Shown here: positions 11,942 to 22,116 of the stretch, one piece after another
How positions within the stretch are numbered: the first letter of the stretch is position 1
Layout: the number at the start of each line of letters is the position of its first letter
NCBI GenBank assembly: GCA_022813625.1
Contig: JAKLMB010000010.1
Location: forward strand, 930,001-994,000
DNA length: 64,000 nucleotides
Source of the DNA: Aaosphaeria pasadenensis
Taxonomy: Eukaryota > Ascomycota > Dothideomycetes > Pleosporales
Direction of reading: 5' to 3'
Position numbers and translations under genes: made by a program
Notes under the pieces: model-generated
What the model saw: only the letters and a program-made list of their open reading frames with translations
Told to the model about the DNA's origin: nothing
Databases searched by the model: none

Positions 11942-12475
11942 GCAGGATTACATGAGTTTCAATCAATCCTGTAATTGACGCCGTAAAGTTTTGCGATTTG
12001 TTATGAAACGCTAACTCGAAAGGGATTTCAGAGTGAATCAAATACTCGCAACACTGGATGGTCATAGAAGCATAGACTCGCTTCCATGCTCCATTCATAT
12101 TCCGAGGAGATTTAAAACCATATCTTTTTCCAAACGTTTGCCTACTTGGCGTACTTTGAAGGACGAAGGAGGCTTCACGGCGGCTTGCTACGAAACATTT
12201 ACGCGCCCAGCACCAAATCAATAGATCTGAGAACGCATATAAGAACACACTACTGAGAACGAAGATATTACAATAATTTTCTATCTTGTCTCACTTCATA
12301 CAGCATTCCAGGTCCTCAATCCATCTTTTCAACAGTTACATCTCTTCATCTCGAACATTTTCCTGTCAGTGGCCTATGTGTCTCGCATGGGACTGAATCA
12401 TTGACTAGAATACAGGCCTTCTGAACGCATTTTGCAATTTGCCATCTAGTCTCATCCCATCTGTCGCAACGCACG
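11942..12475. other. Intergenic
   Basis: About 530 bp lie between the HET gene and the second small cysteine-rich gene. I see no coding sequence or repeat; it presumably holds the HET 3' UTR and the small gene's promoter. Confidence 0.5.
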
Positions 12476-12726
12476 ATGTCTCCTTCAGCTACGCATTCCA
12501 GCCAAACTCTCAAGAACCCAGCAACAGGACCGAAGCGTAAACTCCCAGCCTCCAACTCGAAAACCACACCTTTCAATGGGGGAACAGGCGCCTTGCCAGT
12601 TGTAAAGCCGAAGTGTAGTTGTTGCGGCACTGATGACTGTACCTGTATGTATGTGGAGCACTACGTCAATTACGAAACTAATTATTTTCAGGCTGCGTCA
12701 TTCCTTGTACTATTATGAAGAAATAG
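12476..12726 (+). CDS. Small 7-cysteine protein, copy 2
   Basis: This is a paralogue of the gene at 8781, family unrecognised. Exons 12476-12644 and 12692-12726 flank a 47-nt intron (gtatgt...ttttcag) and give 67 aa. The N-terminal 45 residues are Ser/Thr/Pro/Lys-rich and unrelated in detail to copy 1. Then KPKCSCC leads into CCGTDDCTCCVIPCTIM and a final KK. Six of the seven cysteines align with copy 1, together with TDDCTCC and IPCT. The intron interrupts the same Cys codon after the first base in both. The unspliced reading frame is open to 80 aa but would replace the conserved tail with unrelated residues, so the spliced form is preferred. No signal peptide is seen. Metal binding is a reasonable guess from composition only. 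The gene is 0.5 kb downstream of the HET gene on the same strand. Confidence 0.75.
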
Positions 12727-14097
12727 ACGGAAGGGATACACGGATTTGATCTTAGTCGCGGGCTCACCGACCAGGGGACAGAGAGAATCTCAATGCACTT
12801 GTGGGATATGCGCTCAAACGACATTTTCCATGCTTTATCCTGTAGATAGAATGTACACTTTCATTACTAGAAATTCGCTCATTTGGGCAATTCATTCGGG
12901 CAATTGCGACCTGTCTATTGTTACCTAGGTAGATGGGTGAATCAATACTTCAACCCTGTCAAACAAAGTAACATTTATTATGACCAATTGACGATTGGAA
13001 ACATCACCAGAACTTCTCTTCAATATTCTATGCTTACTAGTGACTGGAGTGGGAGCTGTCATGAGCCCACATACTCCGTTGTTCGATTCCTAGGCAAGGT
13101 TTAATCTGATTACTGAACGAGCTGGCAGCAATCATACTGGCATTTCCAGAATAGTATAAGCCGTAGGGCATTCGTGGGACTATCGGGCATCCAGAAGTGC
13201 AGGTCGTATGGGCCCTTGACCGGCAACAAGAGGAACCTGATGGCTTGGATATTTCAATTCGACTGCAACTTGCCCATCGTGTGCGCATTGTGAATCAAGA
13301 GATTTCTAAATCCACCCTGATGATGCACTGTAGCAGCATGTTTGAAGCAATTTCTCATGTCTAAAAGTTATCACCACATTGCCCTCTTTAGAGAAAAGTT
13401 TCCCCCAACCTGATGACTGACTTCGGGGCTTAGACCACTCGGAGAAGGGAGAGGGGACTCGGACGAGTTTCGACCACGGATTTTGTCTTGAACAGGTGAC
13501 ATGTCAGCATCGCTTGCTACCTCGTAGATTCTTAGACGGGGCTGATCCTCGATGTTTCGTGCTCTACCAACCATTTCAGGTACGATAGCGTAGCGTCGCA
13601 GTTATTTGACACTTTTGCCATTCAGACTTCAATTTGCTGCCTCTTGATGGGGCGGCATGTCCTCGCCGGAGCCATTTCTCTTTGTTGTTCTCGCCATGCG
13701 TCCATATGCAGGCTAGTTTGACTTCGTCATTTGTGCATCCCGTGCATGGCCTGAAGTTATTTGTCCACGAAGATAAAGAATGACTAGCTCATGCAGTTCC
13801 CTGCCGAGCGAACATACAGATCGGACCTCAGATCCGGCGACCACCCTTTAGTCTAGAGTCTGACCCAACCGCCGCGGTTGTGGGGGCTTGTAAGACCAGG
13901 GCGCTTAGATGAAACAATCCGGGGGCGTCAAATACGGCGAAGCACGTTAGCACCAACTTCGCCCCATGAGGCTGCACACATAAAGACTTTCTACTAAGGT
14001 GACAATGTTTCTCAAGGCCGTGTTTCAAACATTTGGCTTACGCTGTGTCCGTAGTGTTGGACTCACATCTATATTTCTTTAAAGTCTTTATTGTACG
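12727..14097. other. Intergenic, 1.4 kb
   Basis: No supported gene lies here. Short open frames on both strands lack conserved motifs and plausible starts. A tRNA-like B-box lookalike near 13080 fails the stem test (see rejected items). The stretch probably holds the promoter of the membrane-protein gene at 14098. Confidence 0.5.
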
Positions 14098-15904
14098 ATG
14101 GCGTCCTTTTGTTCTTGCGTGCGATCAATAACAGCTTTAATACTATTTTGTAATCATACGTCCGCTTCCTTCACATCACGCTTCGACAGCTTGATCATCG
14201 AACCTCATATTCCTGCAATCAAGATGAGGCAAGCGTCTGAAGCCTGTGATGCCCGACTCCTGGAAAATTCTTCGAGCTATGGTCTCGGAATTCGAGTTGG
14301 AATTTATACTACCATTACTGCCATATACGTTTCGCGGTAAGAGAAACACTGATGCATTTTATCTTCAGTACTGACGGCAATAGATTTCTGTTATTGAGCC
14401 ATCTGGATATCCTTCGATTAAGTGCTGTCACGCTAACAGCACCGTTACTCGCAATTGCCATCAATTTGACGACCGACATCTCGAATGTATACGCCTTGGA
14501 ATATTTTATTGTGTTGCAATTGTTAACATGGCTTTCATTAACTGTATGTTCAAGTCGCTACTGCGCCATCTATAAGCTAATAGCAACAAGGAGATTCAAA
14601 GAAGGAAACATTCGACATGCTTCACCTCTAAGGCGAGCGCTCTGTATGTTGTGGGTACATTGATTCTACGCGCGGCAGTGTTGGCTGCTCATCTCTGGTT
14701 TTGGTTCGTTGGGATCGACCAGACGAAGACAAACACGTGTCGTGCATCTGTCTTCTTCTTCTACAGAACCGTCCTCAATGGCTATTTCAGAGAAGTGATG
14801 AAGGGACTCAGCATCCTGAGTGCGACTGTATATCTCTATTCACTCTTCTGGGTGTTTCTGGATTCCTGGAGCCAGGAGAACTTTGCGGATTCCGAGGATG
14901 CAAAAGCAGCGATCATGGCGTTCGAGCTATCTCGAACAATGCAAACCGACACACAAAGGCAACCCCAGAGATCTGCCAGGGGACATAGCAGATCTCCCAG
15001 TAATAGCACTATTCGAACCTTCAGTCCATTCGAGAGGCAGCATTCGAGGTCCGGCTCCAATGCATCATGGGGGACGATCTCCACACTAGCAGACGACGAC
15101 AACATGTCTGAAAGGGTTGAACGCATACGTTCCTCGATGCTGAAGAAATCAGCTTCACTCAGCAGCATCAAGTCGTTTAAAGATCCGTCACGGCACTTTC
15201 ATAGCCCACTGTTCGAGGGGGTATACCGCGGGGAGCAGTTCCTGGATGATTGCATTGCTTCGGGAGAGCAGGAACGTCTCGGAGTAAGATATCCAAGGCT
15301 CAGCCGACTCATTTTTGGCAACAAATCCCAGCCAAGCCTAGAAGAATACTCTGCCTACGACCTAGTCTACCGGAAGCAACCTTCCTACATTGGCTGCGTG
15401 GCAAGATACTTCGGAGCCCTTTTAACCTTCCGTTTCCCACGCCATTGCGCCATCCTCTTCCATCACCTTAATGTTTCGCGGAAGCTTAATGGGTTCAGTT
15501 CGCCCTTCCAGGTCCACGCCGCCCTAACCTGTTCCGACACTGCCCCTTCTCAGCGGTGCATCGCCATCGCCTCTCACATTCGCCTCGCACGACGGAAGAG
15601 ACCCGCATTGCCAATCGTATGGGCGGTCTCAGAGATCTTGAGGAACATCTTCCTGATACTACAGATAGAATTGACGATCTTCTGGAATGGAGCTGGCTAC
15701 TCTGATCAGTTTGACAACGTAGGACAGATGATCCCCGTGGTTCTGGGTGCGAGCGCCCTCGTTTGGGCTCTCTGGAAGAGTGTCGCGCAATTTGGGGTGA
15801 TAGATGACGCTTCTGAAAGCTGGGATTCCCTCTGCACGAGTGATCCATGGGAGCGCAGGTTCATATCCGCGTACCAGGAGTGGAAGAGAGATACTGGAAA
15901 ATAA
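14098..15904 (+). CDS. Fungal multi-pass membrane protein, unknown function
   Basis: The preferred model has exons 14098-14336, 14384-14543 and 14591-15904, 570 aa. Intron 1 is 47 nt with a CTGAC branch. Reading-frame continuity needs a second intron. A 47-nt one (14544-14590, CTAAT branch, AAG acceptor) keeps a full helix LYVVGTLILRAAVLAAHLWF. A 35-nt alternative (14644-14678) would be shorter than any other intron here. The N-terminal part carries YGLGIRVGIYTTITAIYVS, a pattern I know from fungal membrane proteins of unknown function. About five to seven hydrophobic segments follow, then a cytosolic Ser/Arg-rich loop (residues about 260-360, with many RS dipeptides) and two C-terminal helices. 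The true start may be the later ATG at 14224. Function is not assigned. Confidence 0.7.
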
Positions 15905-16016
15905 GGCGATTGAACAAAGCCAACTTAGTAATGTGGGTGATCTGAGCATTTGTCACATCGCTCGGACATCGTGTAGAATAACTGTGACACCCGTCTGTAC
16001 AATATCACCCTTTTTT

Positions 16017-17203
16017 TCATGCTGATGTGTTGTCTTGCCCCTTAGTCTTCCCGTATGCGCCACCAGCTAGTTTTCTCATCTCAAGTGCCTAGTCAGGTCA
16101 GTAAGGCAATACATAATGAGGCGGAGTGATTCTACCTTCTTATAGGGTGGCATGGTGGGCGGCTGAACTGGGTCGAGAGACACCCTATCTTTCGGTAGCT
16201 GGTAAGTCGCATCTGAGTCGTACGCTGAAAGGTCTCCGCAAGCAAGGAACGGGGCAATCCAACGGGACCCACCCTCTGGTCCACCCTCATCGTCTTCGGA
16301 TGGGAGTTCCAGTTCGATGGCTCCATCTTCTCTCTGCTTGCTGGACGGCTTCTTATCGGCATCCACGGCTTCCTTCTCGATCTGTGGGAGATCTATTCCA
16401 GCCCCCAGCGGCACGTCCAGGCTAGCCTTGAATCCTTCCGGTGGATGGAAGCCTTCACAGACCACAAAAGCCTCGATACTGCTGGCACGACTACTCCTTG
16501 GCTTTGCAACACGAACTCTATCAAACACAATCTTGAGTTGTGCGAAGAGAAGATCAACATCTTTACCGCGGAAGATCTTGGCAACGAATTTGCCTCCTGG
16601 CTTCAGCACACATAATGCAAGATTCAGAGCCGCCCACAGTAGTTGGGACTGAACATAGATATCAAGATCATGCAAACCGGTGACGTCAGGAGCTCCATCG
16701 GATATGACTAGGTCTACAGGCGCTGATGGAGACGTAGAAGAAGGATCATAGGTATCGGGATCCAATGCCTTGAGAAGAAGCGGGATGGTTGATGGATGGG
16801 TAATATCGGCACGTAGAGTGGTAACACCCTCAAGAGGACTCATGGGTTGTAAGTCGATGGACACGATCCGGACTCCCTCACGTGGTTTTCTGGGCTCAAT
16901 TTGCTTTTTCTCTTCCGTAGCCTGGGACTTTTCATCTTTGATACCAAGAACATAGTTTCTTGCCTCTTTCTGTTTCTCTTCCCAACCAGCTCTTCCAAAG
17001 GTCTCTCCCTTGATGAGCACTCGTGACAGGACTTGACTCCAACTTCCGGGGGCGGCGCATAGATCTACAACTCGTGTGACTCCTTCGAACAGATTGAATT
17101 GTTCATCGATTTGAAGCAGTTTATATGCTGATCGGGCACGCCAGCCCTCCTCTTTGGCAAGGCGATAGTACGCATCTCGCTTGTCTTTGGATGATTTTCC
17201 CAT
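16017..17203 (-). CDS. TRM7: tRNA (ribose-2'-O) methyltransferase Trm7
   Basis: This enzyme 2'-O-methylates positions 32 and 34 of the anticodon loop of certain tRNAs, using SAM, in the cytoplasm with partner subunits. Exons 16136-17203 and 16017-16088 are joined across a 47-nt intron and give 379 aa. Splicing restores the C-terminus KALEMRKLAGGAYGKTKG in place of an unrelated tail. The FtsJ/RrmJ fold is clear: SAM motif VVDLCAAPGSWSQ (45-57) and the K-D-K-E catalytic tetrad at K28, D169 (SDGAPDVTG), K209 (AKIFRG) and E244. An insert at about 65-112, rich in Lys and Glu, lengthens the region after motif I compared with yeast. It is convergent with the membrane-protein gene (112 bp) and divergent from MAK5 (327 bp). 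Confidence 0.95.
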
Positions 17204-17530
17204 TGTGGCACTTTAGGGTGTATGTTCAAACAAATGCTGGCAATTGAACGTCGATCCGGGAGAAATTGGTACAGCCTTGCTCAAAAGCCCAATCTTGGTA
17301 TCAGCGACGACGACTTGAATATAGGAGATCCCTGCCCTTGGTTCGTGCAATGTATATGTAACGCTCGTTTGGTCAAAAATCGAGCAAAAGCTTCTTCACG
17401 TGGGGCACCCATCATAGTTGCTTTGAGGGGGCAATTTTTGCCGACATCGCGGGGTTTTACTTCGCCGACCCCCGACATATTTTTCCAAAAAATTCATTCG
17501 AAGCTTTAAACTTCCAACCATACATAATTA
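17204..17530. promoter_or_regulatory. Shared divergent promoter TRM7/MAK5
   Basis: Only 327 bp separate the TRM7 and MAK5 start codons, which read outward. Both promoters and both 5' UTRs must fit here. No TATA box is evident, as is common for ribosome-biogenesis and tRNA-modification genes. Co-regulation is inferred. Confidence 0.6.
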
Positions 17531-19903
17531 ATGCCAGCGAACATGGCGGAATCTACAGCGAAACGGCCGAATCCCTCTAAATCTAGCAACAATAAATCGC
17601 GAAAACGGCAACGAGTCGAGAAGTCCTCTCAACCCGGTCGAAGCAATGCCTCGAAAGAACCCGCGAAACGACAGAAGGTTAGACTCAATGAGCTAGCTTG
17701 GAAAGATGTGGACATGCCTGATCGATTGGACGATTTTGAGGGATTCTATGGGCTAGAAGAGATTGACGATGTGGATGTAGTGAGAGACAAAACTACCGGT
17801 GTCATATCCTTCGAGTCATCCGAATCGAAGCTTGCGAAGGACGTTCCTGAACCTACAGGCGATGTGGAAGAAGATGGCCAAGATGAAGACGATGGAGATG
17901 ATGACGATGCTGGATCGTGGGGAGGTTTCAGCGACGCCGAAGGAAACGGACATGATACAGATAATGCTGGCGAGGTAGTGGACGACGAGCTCTCGGACGC
18001 AACAGACTCCGCACAACAGGCAAAGGCAAAGGAGGGCAAGAAAGACGCTGCTGGTGCGAAGGACAAGACTAAAAAGAACAAAAAGGAGCAAAAAAAGGTA
18101 CAGGAGGCTGAATTGACCACGAATGGGCCCAGCGCATTCGAGATCCTTGCAGAACAAGCGGACGACGATGAGGATGACGAGGGAGTGGATGTCTCTGCAT
18201 GGGAAGAGCTTGATCTATCCACAGAGACTCTTGGTGCGCTCTCAAAGCTGAAATTCACTCGACCTACTGCGATTCAGTCATCTGCTATCCCCGAGATATT
18301 AGCAGGCCACGATGTCATCGGCAAAGCGTCGACAGGTTCAGGTAAAACGCTTGCTTTTGGTATTCCAATTCTTGAATCGTACCTTGCCTCGCGCGACGAG
18401 GTTAAGAAGAATAAGGCCCCGTTGGCGATGATTATATCTCCTACTCGAGAGTTGGCGCATCAGATTTCGGCCCATTTGACCGCTCTCTGCACCGGCAAGA
18501 CTTTCGATGCGCCGTATATCGCAACTATTACTGGTGGACTTTCCGTACAGAAACAGCGCCGACAACTCGAGACTGCCGACATCATTGTGGGGACGCCCGG
18601 CCGGTTGTGGGAAGTCATTAGCAGCGGTCACGGTGTTCTGGACTCATTCAAAAAGATCAAATTCCTTGTCGTCGATGAAGCTGACCGTCTTCTGAGTCAA
18701 GGCCACTACAAAGAGCTAGGAGAGATTATCAACGTCCTCGAAAAGGACGATGACTTCGATCCAGAAGACGAAGTGGACGATAGTAAGCCCGTCATCGAGG
18801 TCAACCGCCAGACACTCGTCTTCTCCGCCACCTTCCATAAAGGCCTGCAACAGAAGCTCGCCGGCAAAGGGCCTAAAGGTGGAGAACTCATGAACAAGCA
18901 AGAATCGATGGAGTACCTCCTCAAAAAGCTCCACTTCCGCGAAGAAAAACCAAAATTCATCGACGCAAACCCTACCGCGCAAATGGCATCGGGCCTCAAA
19001 GAAGGCCTCGTCGAATGCGCTGGCACGGAGAAAGACCTCTTCCTCTACTCCGTTCTCATGTTCCATCCCAAGACACGTGCTCTAATCTTCACGAACTCGA
19101 TCGCCGCCGTCCGCAGACTGACCCCATTCCTCCAAAACCTCGACCTCCCCGCCCTGGCCCTCCACTCTGGCATGCCCCAAAAAGCGCGTCTCCGTTCCGT
19201 TGAACGATTCAAATCTCGCGCGGGCTCTATCCTCGTCGCAACCGACGTCGCCGCCCGGGGCCTCGATATTCCGGGAGTAGAACTCATCGTCCACTATCAT
19301 CTTCCCCGCGCCGCCGATACCTACGTCCACCGCTCCGGTCGAACCGCCCGTGCCGAAGCATCAGGCTCCAGCATCCTGATCTGTGCTCCCGAAGAAGTCG
19401 CCGGTGTGCGCCGCCTCGTCGCAAAAGTGCACGCCAAAACGCAGCCCTCGAAGTCGAAGAAGACCGCCTTCTTCATCCGCACACTCGACATCGACCGACG
19501 CATCGTGTCTCGCCTCAAACCGCGCGCCACCCTCGCGAAGAAACTCGCAGACGCGGTGATCGCCAAGGAGAAGAAACACAGCGAGAACGACTGGATGCGC
19601 GCCGCCGCAGAAGATCTCGGCGTGGAGTACGATAGCGAGACGTTTGAGGCAGAAGCGAAGGGCAAACGGGGCAGAGGTGCGGGACGCAAGAAGAAGGAGA
19701 AGGAGGCGCAGGGGATGACAAAGGCTGAGATGCAGGGCCTCAGGGCGGAATTGAAGTCGCTGCTGGCGCAGAGGATCAATACGGGCGTTAGTGAGAGATA
19801 TCTGACTAGCGGCGGGATTGATGTCGAGAAATTATTGCAAGGAAGCGGGAATCTTGGGTTTTTGGGAGATATTGGTGGTTTGGGAATGGATGATGAAGAG
19901 TGA
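17531..19903 (+). CDS. MAK5: DEAD-box RNA helicase Mak5 (DDX24-like)
   Basis: This is an ATP-dependent RNA helicase of the nucleolus needed for 60S ribosomal subunit assembly. It is a single exon of 790 aa. The start at 17531 is taken as the first ATG; an in-frame ATG four codons later (MAESTAKR) is also possible. The N-terminus is Lys/Arg-rich with acidic runs (residues about 90-210), as expected for nucleolar assembly factors. SAWEELDLS precedes the Q motif region TRPTAIQSSAIPEIL. Motif I ASTGSGKT starts near residue 266, Ia is SPTRELA, II is DEAD at 382-385, III is SAT, and C-terminal motifs include VATDVAARGLDIPGV and HRSGRTAR. The gap between DEAD and SAT is long and acidic, typical of Mak5/DDX24. 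The C-terminal tail is basic. The 3' half is noticeably C-rich at third positions. It is convergent with GPI16. Confidence 0.95.
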   Translation: MPANMAESTAKRPNPSKSSNNKSRKRQRVEKSSQPGRSNASKEPAKRQKVRLNELAWKDVDMPDRLDDFEGFYGLEEIDDVDVVRDKTTGVISFESSESKLAKDVPEPTGDVEEDGQDEDDGDDDDAGSWGGFSDAEGNGHDTDNAGEVVDDELSDATDSAQQAKAKEGKKDAAGAKDKTKKNKKEQKKVQEAELTTNGPSAFEILAEQADDDEDDEGVDVSAWEELDLSTETLGALSKLKFTRPTAIQSSAIPEILAGHDVIGKASTGSGKTLAFGIPILESYLASRDEVKKNKAPLAMIISPTRELAHQISAHLTALCTGKTFDAPYIATITGGLSVQKQRRQLETADIIVGTPGRLWEVISSGHGVLDSFKKIKFLVVDEADRLLSQGHYKELGEIINVLEKDDDFDPEDEVDDSKPVIEVNRQTLVFSATFHKGLQQKLAGKGPKGGELMNKQESMEYLLKKLHFREEKPKFIDANPTAQMASGLKEGLVECAGTEKDLFLYSVLMFHPKTRALIFTNSIAAVRRLTPFLQNLDLPALALHSGMPQKARLRSVERFKSRAGSILVATDVAARGLDIPGVELIVHYHLPRAADTYVHRSGRTARAEASGSSILICAPEEVAGVRRLVAKVHAKTQPSKSKKTAFFIRTLDIDRRIVSRLKPRATLAKKLADAVIAKEKKHSENDWMRAAAEDLGVEYDSETFEAEAKGKRGRGAGRKKKEKEAQGMTKAEMQGLRAELKSLLAQRINTGVSERYLTSGGIDVEKLLQGSGNLGFLGDIGGLGMDDEE

Positions 19904-20027
19904 GGTGTGACTGAAGTAGAGTACAAATGCAATATACCACTCTCAGATGTTGGTTAAAACACTTGAAAACTTCACACATTTGACAAGGAAATGACTTTTA
20001 TATTTATTCTCGAGACATCTAGATGAT

Positions 20028-21814
20028 CTATCGTGCGAATCGCGCTTTTATGCGCTGTACCTTTGCTTTCAAGATTCCGACTAGACCCCCGCCAATCGAG
20101 GGTACTTCATCAGCCCCAACAAAGCGCCTAACCAACAGATTGAAGATGTTACCGAACCCCAACGCCATGACTGTACTTGTCAGGATAATGACGTTGTACG
20201 GCATACTGAAGTCCGGAGTGGGCAGTGGCAACAACAACGACGTGGTTCGCAAATACGCACCCCTCCTATCAGAAGATTGCGGATTCAACACCCGAATCAC
20301 AGCCGGCGCAACATCAAAGCCGCGATTTGCATCGGGTGGATACTCTGTGTATCGAAGGATAGCCTTGTCGAAATCGTAGGTAATAGTCAAAGTCGCGCCC
20401 GCGGGGATGGTCAACTTGAGTTCAATATGCGTTCCTCGGCGGCGATCGACTGCTGGTCGATAATAGGTCTCCTTAATGGGGTTCTCGGAGGATCCGGTCA
20501 CTTGGGCGCGAAGAGTGTGTAGGTAGGGTTTCATGAACCACGGAAGTGATTCTAGATAAACGAAGTCGACGGCTGTAGATGTCGATGGATTCCTGATGAC
20601 AGCCTGAACACTGCCACGTTCCTGGCCATGTCCATTGATAGCGCGAGCAGCGTATAGGGGAGGCGTGCCCAAGACCAGGCCTGTTGTCATTTGTTGTTCT
20701 GGCAATTCGAGATCGATATCGCTGCCTGTAGGTAGCTTATAACAACGCATGGTATCAGATGCATACCTATGCTCCTCGTACTGGCCGGTAGTATTGGCGT
20801 TCACGATCCTCTCCGGTGGCGTGTTAATACAGACAGTATGAGAATCAGGGCCTTCTGTTTCGGTCAAAGGACATGCCCCGCGAAGGGGTCGCCCAAAAAC
20901 CTCGGTAAGGGTCCAGGCCGGGTCAGCCTGCTTGTCGAGCGGGAAGCATGTGTCGTGACCATTATAATATTTGGACGTGTCGCATTCGATATCCTCGATT
21001 GGTAGGGGACGGGGGATAGGGTTGTCTCGCGGCCGCTTCGATCGGTCAATGTCCAGCACCATGTCCACAGACTGCTCCATTTCCAAAGAGCAGTCGCCGT
21101 TCTCTTCACACACTGGCCGAACGTCAATCGACATCGTTTGCCACGACGCATCAAACAGCTTATGCCCATCCAGAAGGCTTGAAACACCTGCTTTGCCTTT
21201 GCAAGGAAGCAACTTGAGGAAAGGTGTAAGGTTCTCCGTACAGACTACCTCGTGAGGCAATGTACCATGTAGCAGGTGTAGATTAGAGGGGTTTGGATGA
21301 TCTCCCTCCGGAGAGAAAGTCATCACAGGACGGATAGTCTTTGTAGCATCGATAAAGTTGAGTGAGGCACAGAAGAGGCCAGAAAGAGTATTCGTGAGCG
21401 TTAGCCATCGTGAGAAAGCCCTGCAAATTCTTAGTCTGCTGCACAATAATTGCAATCGATTCCAACATACTGTTCCTCATCGTCAGCTTCAATCCAAGCC
21501 CACAGCTCAACGCCGGTACCGCCTTCACGAGCGCCGTTCCATTGCCGCTGGCCCCAACTCTCTGCGTCCCAACGTCCTACACTGAATCTCAAATGAAGCT
21601 CTTTTGTATGCGCGTGCTGCAGGATTTGTCCTAGAGATCGGGGAAAGTATCGGAAGTTCTGCTGCTCGAACGAAGTGGAAGATTCATTGCTTCGGAATTG
21701 GAAGGAGGCGAGGAGGGCAGATCGTGGAAGGGGTCGAAGGAGAAGTCGCTCCTCGTAGTCGGTAGCATAAGCTAGGAGAGCATTGAAGAGCAGAAGGACA
21801 AGGAATGAAAGCAT
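20028..21814 (-). CDS. GPI16: GPI transamidase subunit Gpi16 (PIG-T)
   Basis: This subunit of the ER-membrane GPI transamidase attaches preassembled GPI anchors to proteins. Exons 21471-21814 and 20028-21420 give 578 aa across a 50-nt intron (gtatgt...gcag). The N-terminus is a signal peptide (MLSFLVLLLFNALLAYATDY). The luminal domain has YFPRSLGQILQHAHTKELHL, then after the junction AFSRWLTLTNTLSGLFCASL, which matches the family's most conserved block. Cysteine-rich patches, including VCEENGDCSLEM and GRPLRGACPLTE, follow. A single C-terminal membrane span (PYNVIILTSTVMALGFGNIFN) precedes a short basic tail VQRIKARFAR. Length suits fungal Gpi16. The gene is divergent from LUC7 over 302 bp and convergent with MAK5. 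Confidence 0.95.
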
Positions 21815-22116
21815 GGCAGCATCTCAGCCCTAGCCTGCCTGCGACTGAATGAGGGTATGTTGCGGAGTCGAAATAACTACGGCAACGTTGATGAAGGCAA
21901 CATTGCATGGGTGGAGGTTCGGGGACTCCGCCATTTGATTGGCTACATTAGTTGAAGTTAGCGCGCCAAGCTCACCTGTCGCATACTCTATGTCGCGAAC
22001 TTCTTCACTACCGTCACCAGGTAGCTCTACTCCGCTCTACTCCATACTATCTTACACTTACTCTCGAAAAGCCCTACACCTACTGTCTCAGCGAAAACCA
22101 GGAGCGCGCAACCACT
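21815..22116. promoter_or_regulatory. Shared divergent promoter GPI16/LUC7
   Basis: Start codons of GPI16 (leftward) and LUC7 (rightward) are 302 bp apart, so both promoters lie here. No TATA box is evident. A CTC-rich stretch at 22025-22050 could be near the LUC7 transcription start. Confidence 0.55.

Noticed and set aside
13078..13100. tRNA B-box-like GTTCGATTCC
   Set aside because: The flanking bases cannot form the T-stem and no matching acceptor stem or A box lies upstream.
14644..14678. 35-nt intron in the membrane-protein gene
   Set aside because: It is in frame but shorter than all other introns in the window (minimum 46 nt) and would cut a transmembrane helix; a 47-nt alternative is preferred.
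17746..18258. Ser/Thr-rich open frame opposite MAK5
   Set aside because: It is the complement of the acidic, Asp/Glu-rich MAK5 N-terminus, which reads as Ser runs on the other strand.
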